Shown: one piece after another, positions 34,294 to 41,808 of the stretch
Layout of the letters: each line of letters begins with the position of its first letter
Position numbering within the stretch: the stretch's first letter is position 1
From: an uncultured Roseobacter sp.
Lineage (GTDB): Bacteria > Pseudomonadota > Alphaproteobacteria > Rhodobacterales > Rhodobacteraceae
Length of the DNA: 64,000 nt
Direction: 5' to 3'
Assembly: GCF_947495275.1 (NCBI RefSeq)
Contig: NZ_CANLYL010000002.1
Location: 62,001 to 126,000, forward strand
The notes under the pieces: model-generated
The model's input: the letters and a program-made list of their open reading frames with translations, nothing else
The model's database searches: none
Told to the model about the DNA's origin: nothing
Program-made: the position numbers and the translations under genes

Positions 34294-34827
34294 GTGAAAC
34301 TCTGGCGTAACAACAATGCACAGCAGGTTGTACGGGAAGGTATTCCCGTGATTTTCCCGCGCATTTGGCGTTATAGTTTGACGTTGACCGGCACGCCAGA
34401 ACGTGCGGACGACCTGGCGCAGGCTGCAGTGTTGCGCGCCCTGGAAAAAGCCGGGAAATTCGAGATCGGCACGAGGTTGGACCGGTGGATGTTTCGCATC
34501 GCTCATAACCTCTGGGTCAGCGAAATCCGCAAGAATACTGTGCGGGCAGGGGGCGGTTTGGTCGCCATCGAAGAAGCTGATATCATCAGCCCTGAACCGG
34601 GTCCCGAGGCTGTTGCGATAAACCGCGAGGTGATGATGGCCGTTCTGCATTTACCGGAGGCGCAGCGCTCGACAGTCGTATTGGTTTATGTTGAAGGGTA
34701 CTCTTACAGGGATGCGGCCATGATACTGGACATCCCCCTGGGCACCGTCATGAGCCGACTGGCGACAGCCCGCGCGACATTGGGTCAGAAATTCAGAGAA
34801 GAAGGGCAGGCGCGTGATGCAAGATAG
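34294..34827 (+). CDS. ECF-family RNA polymerase sigma factor
   Basis: A 177-residue sigma-70 region 2/4 protein. Region 2 shows WRYSLTLTGTPERADDLAQ and LDRWMFRIAHNLWVSEIRK (about residues 25-85). Region 4 shows LPEAQRSTVVLVYVEGYSYR and the helix-turn-helix DIPLGTVMSRLATARATL. The start is GTG 34294 with AAGGAT upstream. It overlaps its anti-sigma gene by 14 bases, the usual arrangement for a sigma factor held inactive until a signal is sensed. The regulon probably includes yceI and the cytochrome gene, but I found no clear ECF promoter. Confidence 0.9.
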   Translation: MKLWRNNNAQQVVREGIPVIFPRIWRYSLTLTGTPERADDLAQAAVLRALEKAGKFEIGTRLDRWMFRIAHNLWVSEIRKNTVRAGGGLVAIEEADIISPEPGPEAVAINREVMMAVLHLPEAQRSTVVLVYVEGYSYRDAAMILDIPLGTVMSRLATARATLGQKFREEGQARDAR

Positions 34828-35560
34828 ATACTTCACCGATGAAGAACTTGTCGCCTATCTGGACGGCGAGGATGATTTGGCCCCGGTGGCAGATATCGCG
34901 CAGGCGGCTGAAACCGATGCGGCGCTTGGCGCGCGCATTGCGGCGTTGACCGTGGACACGGCGCGTATTGCGGCCAGTTTTGATCTGCTGAAAGCGGATG
35001 AACGACCGATGCCGAAATTACCTGAGCCCGCGTTACGTGCACCGAAATTCCAGATCGCTGGAATGGCACTGGCAGCCAGTGTGGCGCTGGCAATAGGGAT
35101 CGGCATCGGGGCCTACTCTTCAGGTCAAAGAACCCAGGGTTGGGTTGATTATGTCGCCGCTTATCAGGCGCTCTACTCAAACAGCACCCTGGCGCACATC
35201 GACCAGGCCGAGACCGCCAAGCAAGCCGAACTCGACAGGGTCACCGCGGCCATAGGCAAATCGGTTGGTGTTGGGACCCTTCAGACACTGCCCGAGGTGG
35301 AATACAAGCGTGCGCAGGTGCTGAGTTTCAATGGGCGTGCCCTTATACAATTGGCGTTTCTGACCAGCACCGGGGAACCGGTGGCCCTCTGTATCATTCG
35401 GTCAAACGTGGCTGACACGCCAGATCCGGCATTGAGCGAAATGGAAGGTCTCAGCGCCGCCCGATGGGCGCGTGACGGGTATGATTACCTGCTTATCGGT
35501 GGCAATGATGCTGCGCTCATTGACCGGATTGCAACGGAGTTTTCGACGGCTCAGATTTGA
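34814..35560 (+). CDS. Membrane anti-sigma factor
   Basis: A 248-residue protein. A cytoplasmic N-terminal anti-sigma segment (FTDEELVAYLDGEDDLAPV) is followed by one membrane helix (IAGMALAASVALAIGIGIGA, about residues 80-99) and a periplasmic domain of about 145 residues. No HxxxCxxC zinc motif is visible, so it is not a ZAS/ChrR-type protein. It starts at GTG 34814, or ATG one codon later, inside the sigma gene, which fixes its role as the cognate anti-sigma factor. The signal it senses is unknown. An envelope or quinone-redox cue would fit the neighbours. Confidence 0.82.
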   Translation: MMQDRYFTDEELVAYLDGEDDLAPVADIAQAAETDAALGARIAALTVDTARIAASFDLLKADERPMPKLPEPALRAPKFQIAGMALAASVALAIGIGIGAYSSGQRTQGWVDYVAAYQALYSNSTLAHIDQAETAKQAELDRVTAAIGKSVGVGTLQTLPEVEYKRAQVLSFNGRALIQLAFLTSTGEPVALCIIRSNVADTPDPALSEMEGLSAARWARDGYDYLLIGGNDAALIDRIATEFSTAQI

Positions 35561-35592
35561 CGTTCTCTGCGGGCGTTTCGTTTTATTGCTGA

Positions 35593-36615
35593 TCATTTGC
35601 CCCCTTGTTGCCGCGTGGTTTGACCGGCGACAAACTCAATCGGGAGTACCGTTTTGACATCAGTTCTGGCCCCGTTTATCCGAGCCAGCAAATTGCGTGC
35701 ACCGACAATGCCCATCAGTTTTCGCAACGTCCGCACCGTGGTAAGCTGCATCGGCAAAACGCTGGCCAGATCAAGCTCGTTGAACCCGACAATGCCAATA
35801 TCCCCCGGAACAGACAGCCCCCGCGACTGGCAGCACATCATGCCGCCAAACGCCATGTGGTCGTTCAGATAGCAGATGATATCCGGTGGATCGTCCGAAA
35901 GAAGCGCGGCTGTTCCTTCAAAACCGGTCGCGAAGGTGTTCCCTGCCTCTGGCCTGGAAGACGCGACAGCGACAGATTTCAGCCTGCCAAAGACCTCCCG
36001 AACACCGTCAAGACGCGCATCGGCGCGCGTATCATGGCCCCGCGCGGTGCTGACAAAGGCGGGCCTTTCATACCCCAGGGCGACGGCGTGTTCCCCAATC
36101 ATCTGTCCGGCTTTGAAGTGATCAATGCCGACGCAGATATCTATGGGGTTTTCGGCCTCATCCCAGATTTCCAGAACCGGAATGGGTGCTGCGCGCAGCA
36201 GCTCAACGGTTTCCGGCCGGTGATCGGTGCCTGTCAGGATAATCCCGGCGGGTTGCCATGATAACAGGCGCCGCACCCAGTTGAGTTCGGCATCCGGGCT
36301 GTATTCCGTTGTGTCGATCACGCTCGCATAACCGGCGGATTCAAACGTTTTACGCATGCCGTTGAGGATGTCGGCAAAGACCTCGCCCGCAAATGTCGGT
36401 AGTGAAATTCCGATCAGGTTTGAGTTCGCCACCGCCAAGGATCGGGCATTGCTGTTGGGCACATATTTCAGTTCCCGGGCAATCTTCAGAATCTCGGCGC
36501 GTTTCTTTTCAGAAACCCCTTCAACACCTCGAATGGCCCGTGACACGCTCATGATGCTGACATTCGCCTTGGCCGCAACGTGCTCAATCTTCGTGAGTTT
36601 ACCACGTCTGGCCAT
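35593..36615 (-). CDS. LacI/GntR-family transcriptional regulator
   Basis: A 340-residue regulator. The N-terminal LacI helix-turn-helix (IEHVAAKANVSIMSVSRAI, about residues 9-27) and hinge (YVPNSNARSLA) are followed by a periplasmic-binding-protein-like effector domain (GISLPTFAGEVFADILNGM and VGFNELDLASVLPMQLTTV). It most likely binds a sugar or sugar acid. It is transcribed divergently from a carbohydrate ABC operon and convergently to the anti-sigma gene. The inverted repeat at 36667-36682 in the shared promoter region is its probable operator. Confidence 0.92.
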   Translation of the reverse strand: MARRGKLTKIEHVAAKANVSIMSVSRAIRGVEGVSEKKRAEILKIARELKYVPNSNARSLAVANSNLIGISLPTFAGEVFADILNGMRKTFESAGYASVIDTTEYSPDAELNWVRRLLSWQPAGIILTGTDHRPETVELLRAAPIPVLEIWDEAENPIDICVGIDHFKAGQMIGEHAVALGYERPAFVSTARGHDTRADARLDGVREVFGRLKSVAVASSRPEAGNTFATGFEGTAALLSDDPPDIICYLNDHMAFGGMMCCQSRGLSVPGDIGIVGFNELDLASVLPMQLTTVRTLRKLMGIVGARNLLARINGARTDVKTVLPIEFVAGQTTRQQGGK

Positions 36616-36666
36616 TTACCCGTCCACCTATATACCTATTATTATCAATGGCTTGTCAGTTGCAAT

Positions 36667-36682
36667 ACGTTAACGCTAACGT
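36667..36682. promoter_or_regulatory. Candidate LacI-family operator
   Basis: A 16-bp inverted repeat with perfect 6-bp arms ACGTTA and TAACGT around ACGC. The centre of symmetry falls on the CG step typical of LacI-family operators. It lies 52 bases upstream of the regulator start and about 95 bases upstream of the ABC ATPase start, so one site could control both. Confidence 0.6.
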
Positions 36683-36777
36683 TGTTTATCGCTTTTTCCC
36701 TTCGGGATTGCCAGCCCTTTGTGCACTCTAGAGGCGCGATCAGTCACATCGCTGCCGCGGTGTTGGTGGGGGAACAC

Positions 36778-37860
36778 GTGCCAAAAATTATCTTTGATCA
36801 AGTGTCAAAAAGCTACGGATCGGTAGAGGTGCTACCGCCATTCGATCTGACGTTGGATGACGGTGAATTCACCGTGCTGGTTGGCCCCTCAGGGTGCGGC
36901 AAATCCACGACACTCAGAATGCTCGCCGGTCTTGAAACGCTCAGCGGCGGCGAGATCTATTTCGATGAAAAACCTATCAGCAGGCTCGATCCGAAAGAGC
37001 GTGATCTTGCGATGGTGTTTCAGGACTACGCGCTTTACCCGCATATGAACATCGCCAAAAACATGTCCTTTGCGCTGCGTCTGGCGCGGGTGCCGAAATC
37101 CGAAATCGAAGAAAAAGTGCAACGCGTCGCGAAGATGCTGAACATCGCGCATCTGCTGGATCGCAAACCAGCGGAGCTTAGCGGCGGGCAACGTCAGCGC
37201 GTGGCGATGGGGCGTGCTTTGGTGCGCGATGCGGGGACCTTCCTTTTTGATGAACCGCTCTCGAACCTTGACGCCAAGCTACGCGGCAAGATGCGTGCCG
37301 AGCTTGCCGAGATGCGCGACACCATCGACAAGAACATGGTCTATGTGACCCATGATCAGGTCGAGGCGATGACCCTTGGCGACCGGATCGTCGTGATGAG
37401 CGATGGGTTCATCCAGCAGCAGGGCACGCCCGAAGAACTGTTCAAACGCCCGGTCAACAAGTTCGTGGCGGGGTTCATCGGATCGCCCACAATGAATTTT
37501 CTGGATGGCGAGTTGACGCAGGAAGGCGACGCCATGTGGGTGCGTGGCGCGGGCTATGCGCTGCCGCTGAGCCCTGAAACTGCGGCCGACGTCAAAAATG
37601 CCAACGCTAAGGATGTGACATTGGGGCTCAGACCATCGAGCTTTGTCTCTGAAGGCACCGAAGGGGCGGCGATTGAGTTGCGCGTGATCGTATCTGAATA
37701 CCTGGGCGCGCAATCCGTGCTGGTGACGCGCTGCGGCGAGGCGGATGTTCTGGTGGAAACACAAAGCGCCACCCCGATCAAATCCGGCGCTGTCCGGACG
37801 TTTGGCGTGCTTACTGACGAAATCATGATTTTCGACAAATCAACAGGGCTCAGGCTCTGA
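36778..37860 (+). CDS. Carbohydrate ABC transporter ATPase (MalK/UgpC type)
   Basis: A 360-residue ABC ATPase with the C-terminal MalK/UgpC regulatory (TOBE/OB) extension of about 120 residues. Walker A GPSGCGKSTTLRML, Q-loop VFQDYALYPHMNIAKNMSF, signature LSGGQRQRVAMGRALVRDAG, Walker B FLFDEPLSNLDAKLR and YVTHDQVEAMTLGDRI are all intact. The start is GTG 36778 with GGGGGA upstream; the 66-codon upstream extension has no similarity. It is the first gene of the operon, before the binding protein and two permeases. That order is common for polyol/sugar importers under LacI control. Confidence 0.92.
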   Translation: MPKIIFDQVSKSYGSVEVLPPFDLTLDDGEFTVLVGPSGCGKSTTLRMLAGLETLSGGEIYFDEKPISRLDPKERDLAMVFQDYALYPHMNIAKNMSFALRLARVPKSEIEEKVQRVAKMLNIAHLLDRKPAELSGGQRQRVAMGRALVRDAGTFLFDEPLSNLDAKLRGKMRAELAEMRDTIDKNMVYVTHDQVEAMTLGDRIVVMSDGFIQQQGTPEELFKRPVNKFVAGFIGSPTMNFLDGELTQEGDAMWVRGAGYALPLSPETAADVKNANAKDVTLGLRPSSFVSEGTEGAAIELRVIVSEYLGAQSVLVTRCGEADVLVETQSATPIKSGAVRTFGVLTDEIMIFDKSTGLRL

Positions 37861-37895
37861 CATAGGCCGAAATTGGCATTAGGGAGGAACCAAGA

Positions 37896-39233
37896 ATGCT
37901 ATCACTGAAATCAGTTCTGACGGGGACGGCGGTGTCCGTCTCCATGGCGGGGGTCGCACTTGCGGACGGCCACGGCGGGCCATATGCGCCCTATGCCGGC
38001 ACCACGCTGGTGATCAACGTACCGGCGCACCCGCACTACAATGCGATGATGAAAGTCCTGCCGGAGTTCACCAAAGAGACCGGCATTGAGGTTGAGGTCG
38101 ACCAACTCCAGTACCTCAAGATGCGCGAGAAACAGACGCTGGAACTGACCAAATCCGAAGGCGATTATGACATGATCGCCTATGTGGTTTTCTCCAAGGC
38201 GGACTATGTTTTTGCGGACCAGCTTGAAAACCTTGCGCGGTTCTTCATGAATCCCAAGCTGGCGGATCCGGCTTATGACGCCGAAGACCTGATTGACGGT
38301 TATGTCGCCAACATCGGTGTTGCAGGCGGGTTCAAAGGGTATCTGCCGGGGGCCACCGGATCGCTTTTCGGCATCCCCTACGGGTCGGAGACATCCGTTT
38401 TGGCCTATCGCAAGGACATCTTTGAAAAGCACGGCATTGACGTGCCGCAACACTACGATCAACTGTTGGATGCGGCCTGCAAGGTGCCCGAAGTGGAACC
38501 GGGCATGGGCGGCATGGCGTCGCGCGCAGCCTCCGGCCACCAGGCATCTCATGCATTCCTGTTGCATCTCGCCCCTCTGGGGGGTCGTGTTTTCGACGAC
38601 AAATGGGAACCGATCATCAACAATGAGGCCGGTGTTGCCGCCGCCAACGCACTGAAAACCATCGTGGATTGCGGCCCGGAAGGCAGCCAGACATTCGGCC
38701 CCGCCGAAGCCGCTGCCGCTTTCAGTCAGGGGCAAGCTGCGATGTTCATGGACAGCATCGCCTTCGCCGCCGGGTTTGAAGATCCCAGCAAATCGAAGGT
38801 GGCGGGCAAGGTCGGCTACGCGCTGCACCCCGAGGGCGTGCGCAGAGGCTCGCAAACCGGTGGTTTCGGCATCGCAATCCCAAAAAATGCGCAGAACAAG
38901 GAAGCCGCCTTTTTGCTGATGCAGTGGCTGACGTCGAAAAAAGGCGATCTTCTTGTCGCCATGGCCGGGGGCAATCCGTCGCGTTTCTCCACCTATCAGG
39001 ATGCAGGGTTGAATGAGAAATATCCCTACTCCGCGACCTTTGGCGAAGCGCTGAAATATGCCGATCCCGACTGGCGTCCGATCATCCCGACATGGGGCAA
39101 GATCAACGCCGATATCGGCACCACCATGAGCCAGGTTCTCACCGAGGGGCTCGACCCGCAGGAAGCCCTGAATGGTGTTGCCGAACGGGCGCGGGCCATC
39201 ATGGATGAGGCAGGGTACTACACCTGGCAGTAA
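37896..39233 (+). CDS. Carbohydrate ABC transporter substrate-binding protein
   Basis: A 445-residue extracellular solute-binding protein family 1 member. It has a Sec signal (VLTGTAVSVSMAGVALA, cleavage before DGHG). The mature protein shows TTLVINVPAHPHYNAMMKVL, the ligand-cleft segment GSLFGIPYGSETSVLAYRKD and TGGFGIAIPKNAQNKEAAF. These are typical of sugar or polyol receptors. A strong AGGGAGGAACC precedes the ATG. Two hairpins follow, probably letting the receptor be made in excess over the permeases. The sugar cannot be told from sequence. Confidence 0.9.
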   Translation: MLSLKSVLTGTAVSVSMAGVALADGHGGPYAPYAGTTLVINVPAHPHYNAMMKVLPEFTKETGIEVEVDQLQYLKMREKQTLELTKSEGDYDMIAYVVFSKADYVFADQLENLARFFMNPKLADPAYDAEDLIDGYVANIGVAGGFKGYLPGATGSLFGIPYGSETSVLAYRKDIFEKHGIDVPQHYDQLLDAACKVPEVEPGMGGMASRAASGHQASHAFLLHLAPLGGRVFDDKWEPIINNEAGVAAANALKTIVDCGPEGSQTFGPAEAAAAFSQGQAAMFMDSIAFAAGFEDPSKSKVAGKVGYALHPEGVRRGSQTGGFGIAIPKNAQNKEAAFLLMQWLTSKKGDLLVAMAGGNPSRFSTYQDAGLNEKYPYSATFGEALKYADPDWRPIIPTWGKINADIGTTMSQVLTEGLDPQEALNGVAERARAIMDEAGYYTWQ

Positions 39234-39274
39234 CCCTCTCCCAGAGGGGTCGGGCGGCACAAGATCGTCGCCCG
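39234..39274 (+). repeat. Two tandem hairpins between binding protein and permease genes
   Basis: First stem CCCTCT/AGAGGG (39234-39248, CCC loop) directly after the stop codon. The second is an 8-bp stem (39251-39258 with 39267-39274, one G-T pair) around an 8-base loop. Such structures usually stabilise the upstream receptor mRNA or attenuate readthrough, as in the malE-malF region. Confidence 0.6.
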
Positions 39275-39305
39275 GCCAAACCACGGCTTTCCCGGAAATG
39301 AGATC

Positions 39306-40223
39306 ATGCAAAGCGCAAATGTAAACAGGGTGACGCCTTATCTGTTCCTCGCCCCGGCGGCGCTGGTCATGGCGGTGGCACTGCTCTACCCGATCGGGTA
39401 CATGATCTACGCCAGTTTTCTGGACTGGAACCCCAGCCAGCGCATTGGTGAGGCCGAATTTGTCGGATTGCGGAACTATATCAACCTGCTGGGCGACGCC
39501 GCCTTTCGCGAGAGCTTTTTTGTAACGCTGAAATTCGCCGCCGTGGTGGTCAGTCTGGAGATGGTCATTGGCGTTGGGCTGGCGCTCCTGCTCGACAGGA
39601 ACATCCGTGGCATGTCGGTGCTGCGCACACTCTTTATCCTGCCCATGATGATTGCGCCCATCGTTGTCGGCCTGATGTGGCGTTACATGTATCACCCGTC
39701 TGTCGGTGTCTTTAACCGCACGCTGAAATCACTTGGGCTCGATCCGATCCCGTGGTTGTCCGATGGGTCCTGGGCTTTTGCCTCCGTGGTGATTGCCGAC
39801 ATCTGGCAATGGACCCCTTTCATTTTCATTCTGTCGCTGGCCGCGCTGCAATCGCTGCCGCAATCTGCCATGGAAGCGGCCCGGATTGATGGTGCCATGG
39901 GCTGGCAGCAGGTGCTCTATATCAAGCTGCCGCTGATGATGCCGGTCTTGATTGTCACCTTGCTGCTGCGGCTGATTGATGCCTTCAAGGTGCTCGAAGT
40001 CATTCTTGTGCTCACCAACGGCGGGCCGGGTCTGTCGACTGAAATCCTGTCCTTGCGCATTTCCCGAACCGCATCAGAGTTCCGCGAGTTGGGGGAGGCG
40101 GCGGCCATGTCGAACTACCTTCTGATCCTGCTGGTGATCCTGACCTTCGCGATGTTCGCCTACAACAAGGCGGTCGAAGCGCGCACCGCCCGCCTGCGCA
40201 AAGCCGCGGAGGAGGACATCTGA
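39306..40223 (+). CDS. Carbohydrate ABC transporter permease 1 (MalF/UgpA type)
   Basis: A 305-residue six-span permease. It shows YLFLAPAALVMAVALLYPIG at the first helix and the coupling loop AMEAARIDGAMGWQQVLYIK, followed by LPLMMPVLIVTLLLRLID. It forms the channel together with the next gene, whose start overlaps this stop by one base (TGATG). Substrate class follows from the family-1 receptor and MalK-type ATPase upstream. Confidence 0.93.
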   Translation: MQSANVNRVTPYLFLAPAALVMAVALLYPIGYMIYASFLDWNPSQRIGEAEFVGLRNYINLLGDAAFRESFFVTLKFAAVVVSLEMVIGVGLALLLDRNIRGMSVLRTLFILPMMIAPIVVGLMWRYMYHPSVGVFNRTLKSLGLDPIPWLSDGSWAFASVVIADIWQWTPFIFILSLAALQSLPQSAMEAARIDGAMGWQQVLYIKLPLMMPVLIVTLLLRLIDAFKVLEVILVLTNGGPGLSTEILSLRISRTASEFRELGEAAAMSNYLLILLVILTFAMFAYNKAVEARTARLRKAAEEDI

Positions 40224-41095
40224 TGGCCGACAGGACCTACGAAAAACAGAACCCGGCCTTTTATGCGCTGCTTGTGGCGCTCGTCGTCATGGCCATTGGC
40301 CCCATCCTGATGATGCTGACGACCTCGCTGAAGCTGAATGTGGACATCATGTCCGACAGTTCGTCGCTTCTGTTCATGCCGACCCTGCGCAACTACGAAA
40401 CCGCGCTCTGCGACTTTCTCTGGTACGAAGCGCCCCATATCGACTATTGCGACAAGACCTTCGGGCGCGCGCTGGTCAATTCCCTGATCATATCGCTGGT
40501 CTCGACCGTGCTGACACTGGTGATCGGCTGCATGGCGGCCTATGCGCTGGTCCGGTTCAGGTTTATGGGACGCGATGCGGTGTCCCTGTCGACGCTGGCC
40601 ATGCGCATGGTGCCGCCGGCGGTGCTGCTGGTGCCGGTCTTTGGCATCTGGACCTTCCAGTTTCAGATCGACGGGACGCGCGCAGGGATCATTCTGGTCT
40701 ATGTGGCGATGAACCTGCCCTTCGTCATCTGGATCTTGCAAAGCTTCATCGTTCAGGTGCCCATCCAGCTTGAAGAAGCCGCGCGTATGGACGGGGCGGG
40801 GCCGTTTCAGGTCTTTTTCCTGGTCGTCCTGCCGCTGATCAAACCGGGCCTCGCGGCAGCGGCGATTTTCACCTTCCGGGTCGCGTGGAACGAATTCCTG
40901 CTGGCCAATGCGCTGGCGGATCGCAATTCGCGCACTGTGCCGGTCACCATCGTGAATTCCATCACTGAATTTGACATCGACTGGGGGGTGATCATGGCAA
41001 CGGGCATGTTGCTGGCAATCCCGCCTATCATCTTCACCTTCGTGGCGTCGCGACAGATCATCACCGGCATGACCGCAGGCGCGGTCAAAGGCTGA
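40223..41095 (+). CDS. Carbohydrate ABC transporter permease 2 (MalG/UgpE type)
   Basis: A 290-residue permease of the MalG branch. It has the coupling loop LEEAARMDGAGPFQVFFLVV, LPLIKPGLAAAAIFTFRVAWNEF in two parts, and a C-terminal RQIITGMTAGAVKG that contacts the ATPase. An insertion with two cysteines (CDFLWYEAPHIDYCDKTFG) lies in the first periplasmic loop and might be disulfide-bonded. Its stop overlaps the next gene, a cytochrome b561, by one base. Confidence 0.93.
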   Translation: MADRTYEKQNPAFYALLVALVVMAIGPILMMLTTSLKLNVDIMSDSSSLLFMPTLRNYETALCDFLWYEAPHIDYCDKTFGRALVNSLIISLVSTVLTLVIGCMAAYALVRFRFMGRDAVSLSTLAMRMVPPAVLLVPVFGIWTFQFQIDGTRAGIILVYVAMNLPFVIWILQSFIVQVPIQLEEAARMDGAGPFQVFFLVVLPLIKPGLAAAAIFTFRVAWNEFLLANALADRNSRTVPVTIVNSITEFDIDWGVIMATGMLLAIPPIIFTFVASRQIITGMTAGAVKG

Positions 41096-41808
41096 TGATG
41101 GAGTGGCTGCTGGCTCCCATGGATGTGACCCGCGCGCATGACGTGGGCTGGCATTTGAGCTGGCACGCACGGTTCATGGTGATCGCCTGGGGCGTGCTGG
41201 TGCCAATAGGCATTTTCATTGCGCGCTACTTCAAAGTATTCCCGGGGCAGAACTGGCCCGCTCATCTGGACAGCCATTTCTGGTGGAACACGCACCGGCT
41301 TTGTCAATATTCGGCCTGCGTCCTGATGTGCGTCGGGCTCATTCTGATCCTAATCGCTCCCCCTTTTGCGGCACTTGCTGGCCCGCATATGTGGCTGGGC
41401 TGGACCGTGTTGGTGCTGGCGCTGGTGCAGATTCTGGGCGGTATTCTGCGCGGCACCAAGGGCGGCCCGACGGAACCTGCCGCCGATGGCTCACTGCATG
41501 GGGACCACTTCGACATGACCCCGCGCCGTCTTGCCTTTGAATATGTCCATAAATTGGCCGGATACACCGCCCTGATCCTGTCGGTCGCAACCATTCTGGC
41601 CGGGTTGCGGCAGGCCAATGCGCCCAACTGGATGTGGCTGTGCCTGTCGCTCTGGTGGCTTGGCCTGTTGGTACTTTCAATCCTTTTTCAACGGCGCGGC
41701 ATGGCCGTGGACACCTATCAGGCGATCTGGGGGCCAGACCCGGCCTTGCCCGGCAACAGACGCAAACCCATCGGTTTCGGCGTCACGCGTCACACGCCAA
41801 AAAATTAG
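41095..41808 (+). CDS. Cytochrome b561-domain membrane protein
   Basis: A 237-residue membrane protein with about five or six hydrophobic helices. It carries several His suitable for two b-type hemes: VGWHLSWHARF (helix 1), WWNTHRLCQYSACVLM (helix 2), LAGPHMWLGW (helix 3) and FEYVHKLAGYTALIL (helix 4). This matches the cytochrome b561 / DOMON-associated electron-transfer family. It is joined to a sugar ABC operon by a one-base overlap, an unexpected place for a redox protein. Its stop overlaps the stop of the convergent GGT-like gene by four bases. Confidence 0.82.
   Translation: MMEWLLAPMDVTRAHDVGWHLSWHARFMVIAWGVLVPIGIFIARYFKVFPGQNWPAHLDSHFWWNTHRLCQYSACVLMCVGLILILIAPPFAALAGPHMWLGWTVLVLALVQILGGILRGTKGGPTEPAADGSLHGDHFDMTPRRLAFEYVHKLAGYTALILSVATILAGLRQANAPNWMWLCLSLWWLGLLVLSILFQRRGMAVDTYQAIWGPDPALPGNRRKPIGFGVTRHTPKN

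Noticed and set aside
37911-39695. 594-codon open frame antisense to the sugar-binding protein and permease genes
   Set aside because: The plus strand carries a clear signal peptide, binding protein and permease. The antisense product has no domain and no ribosome site.
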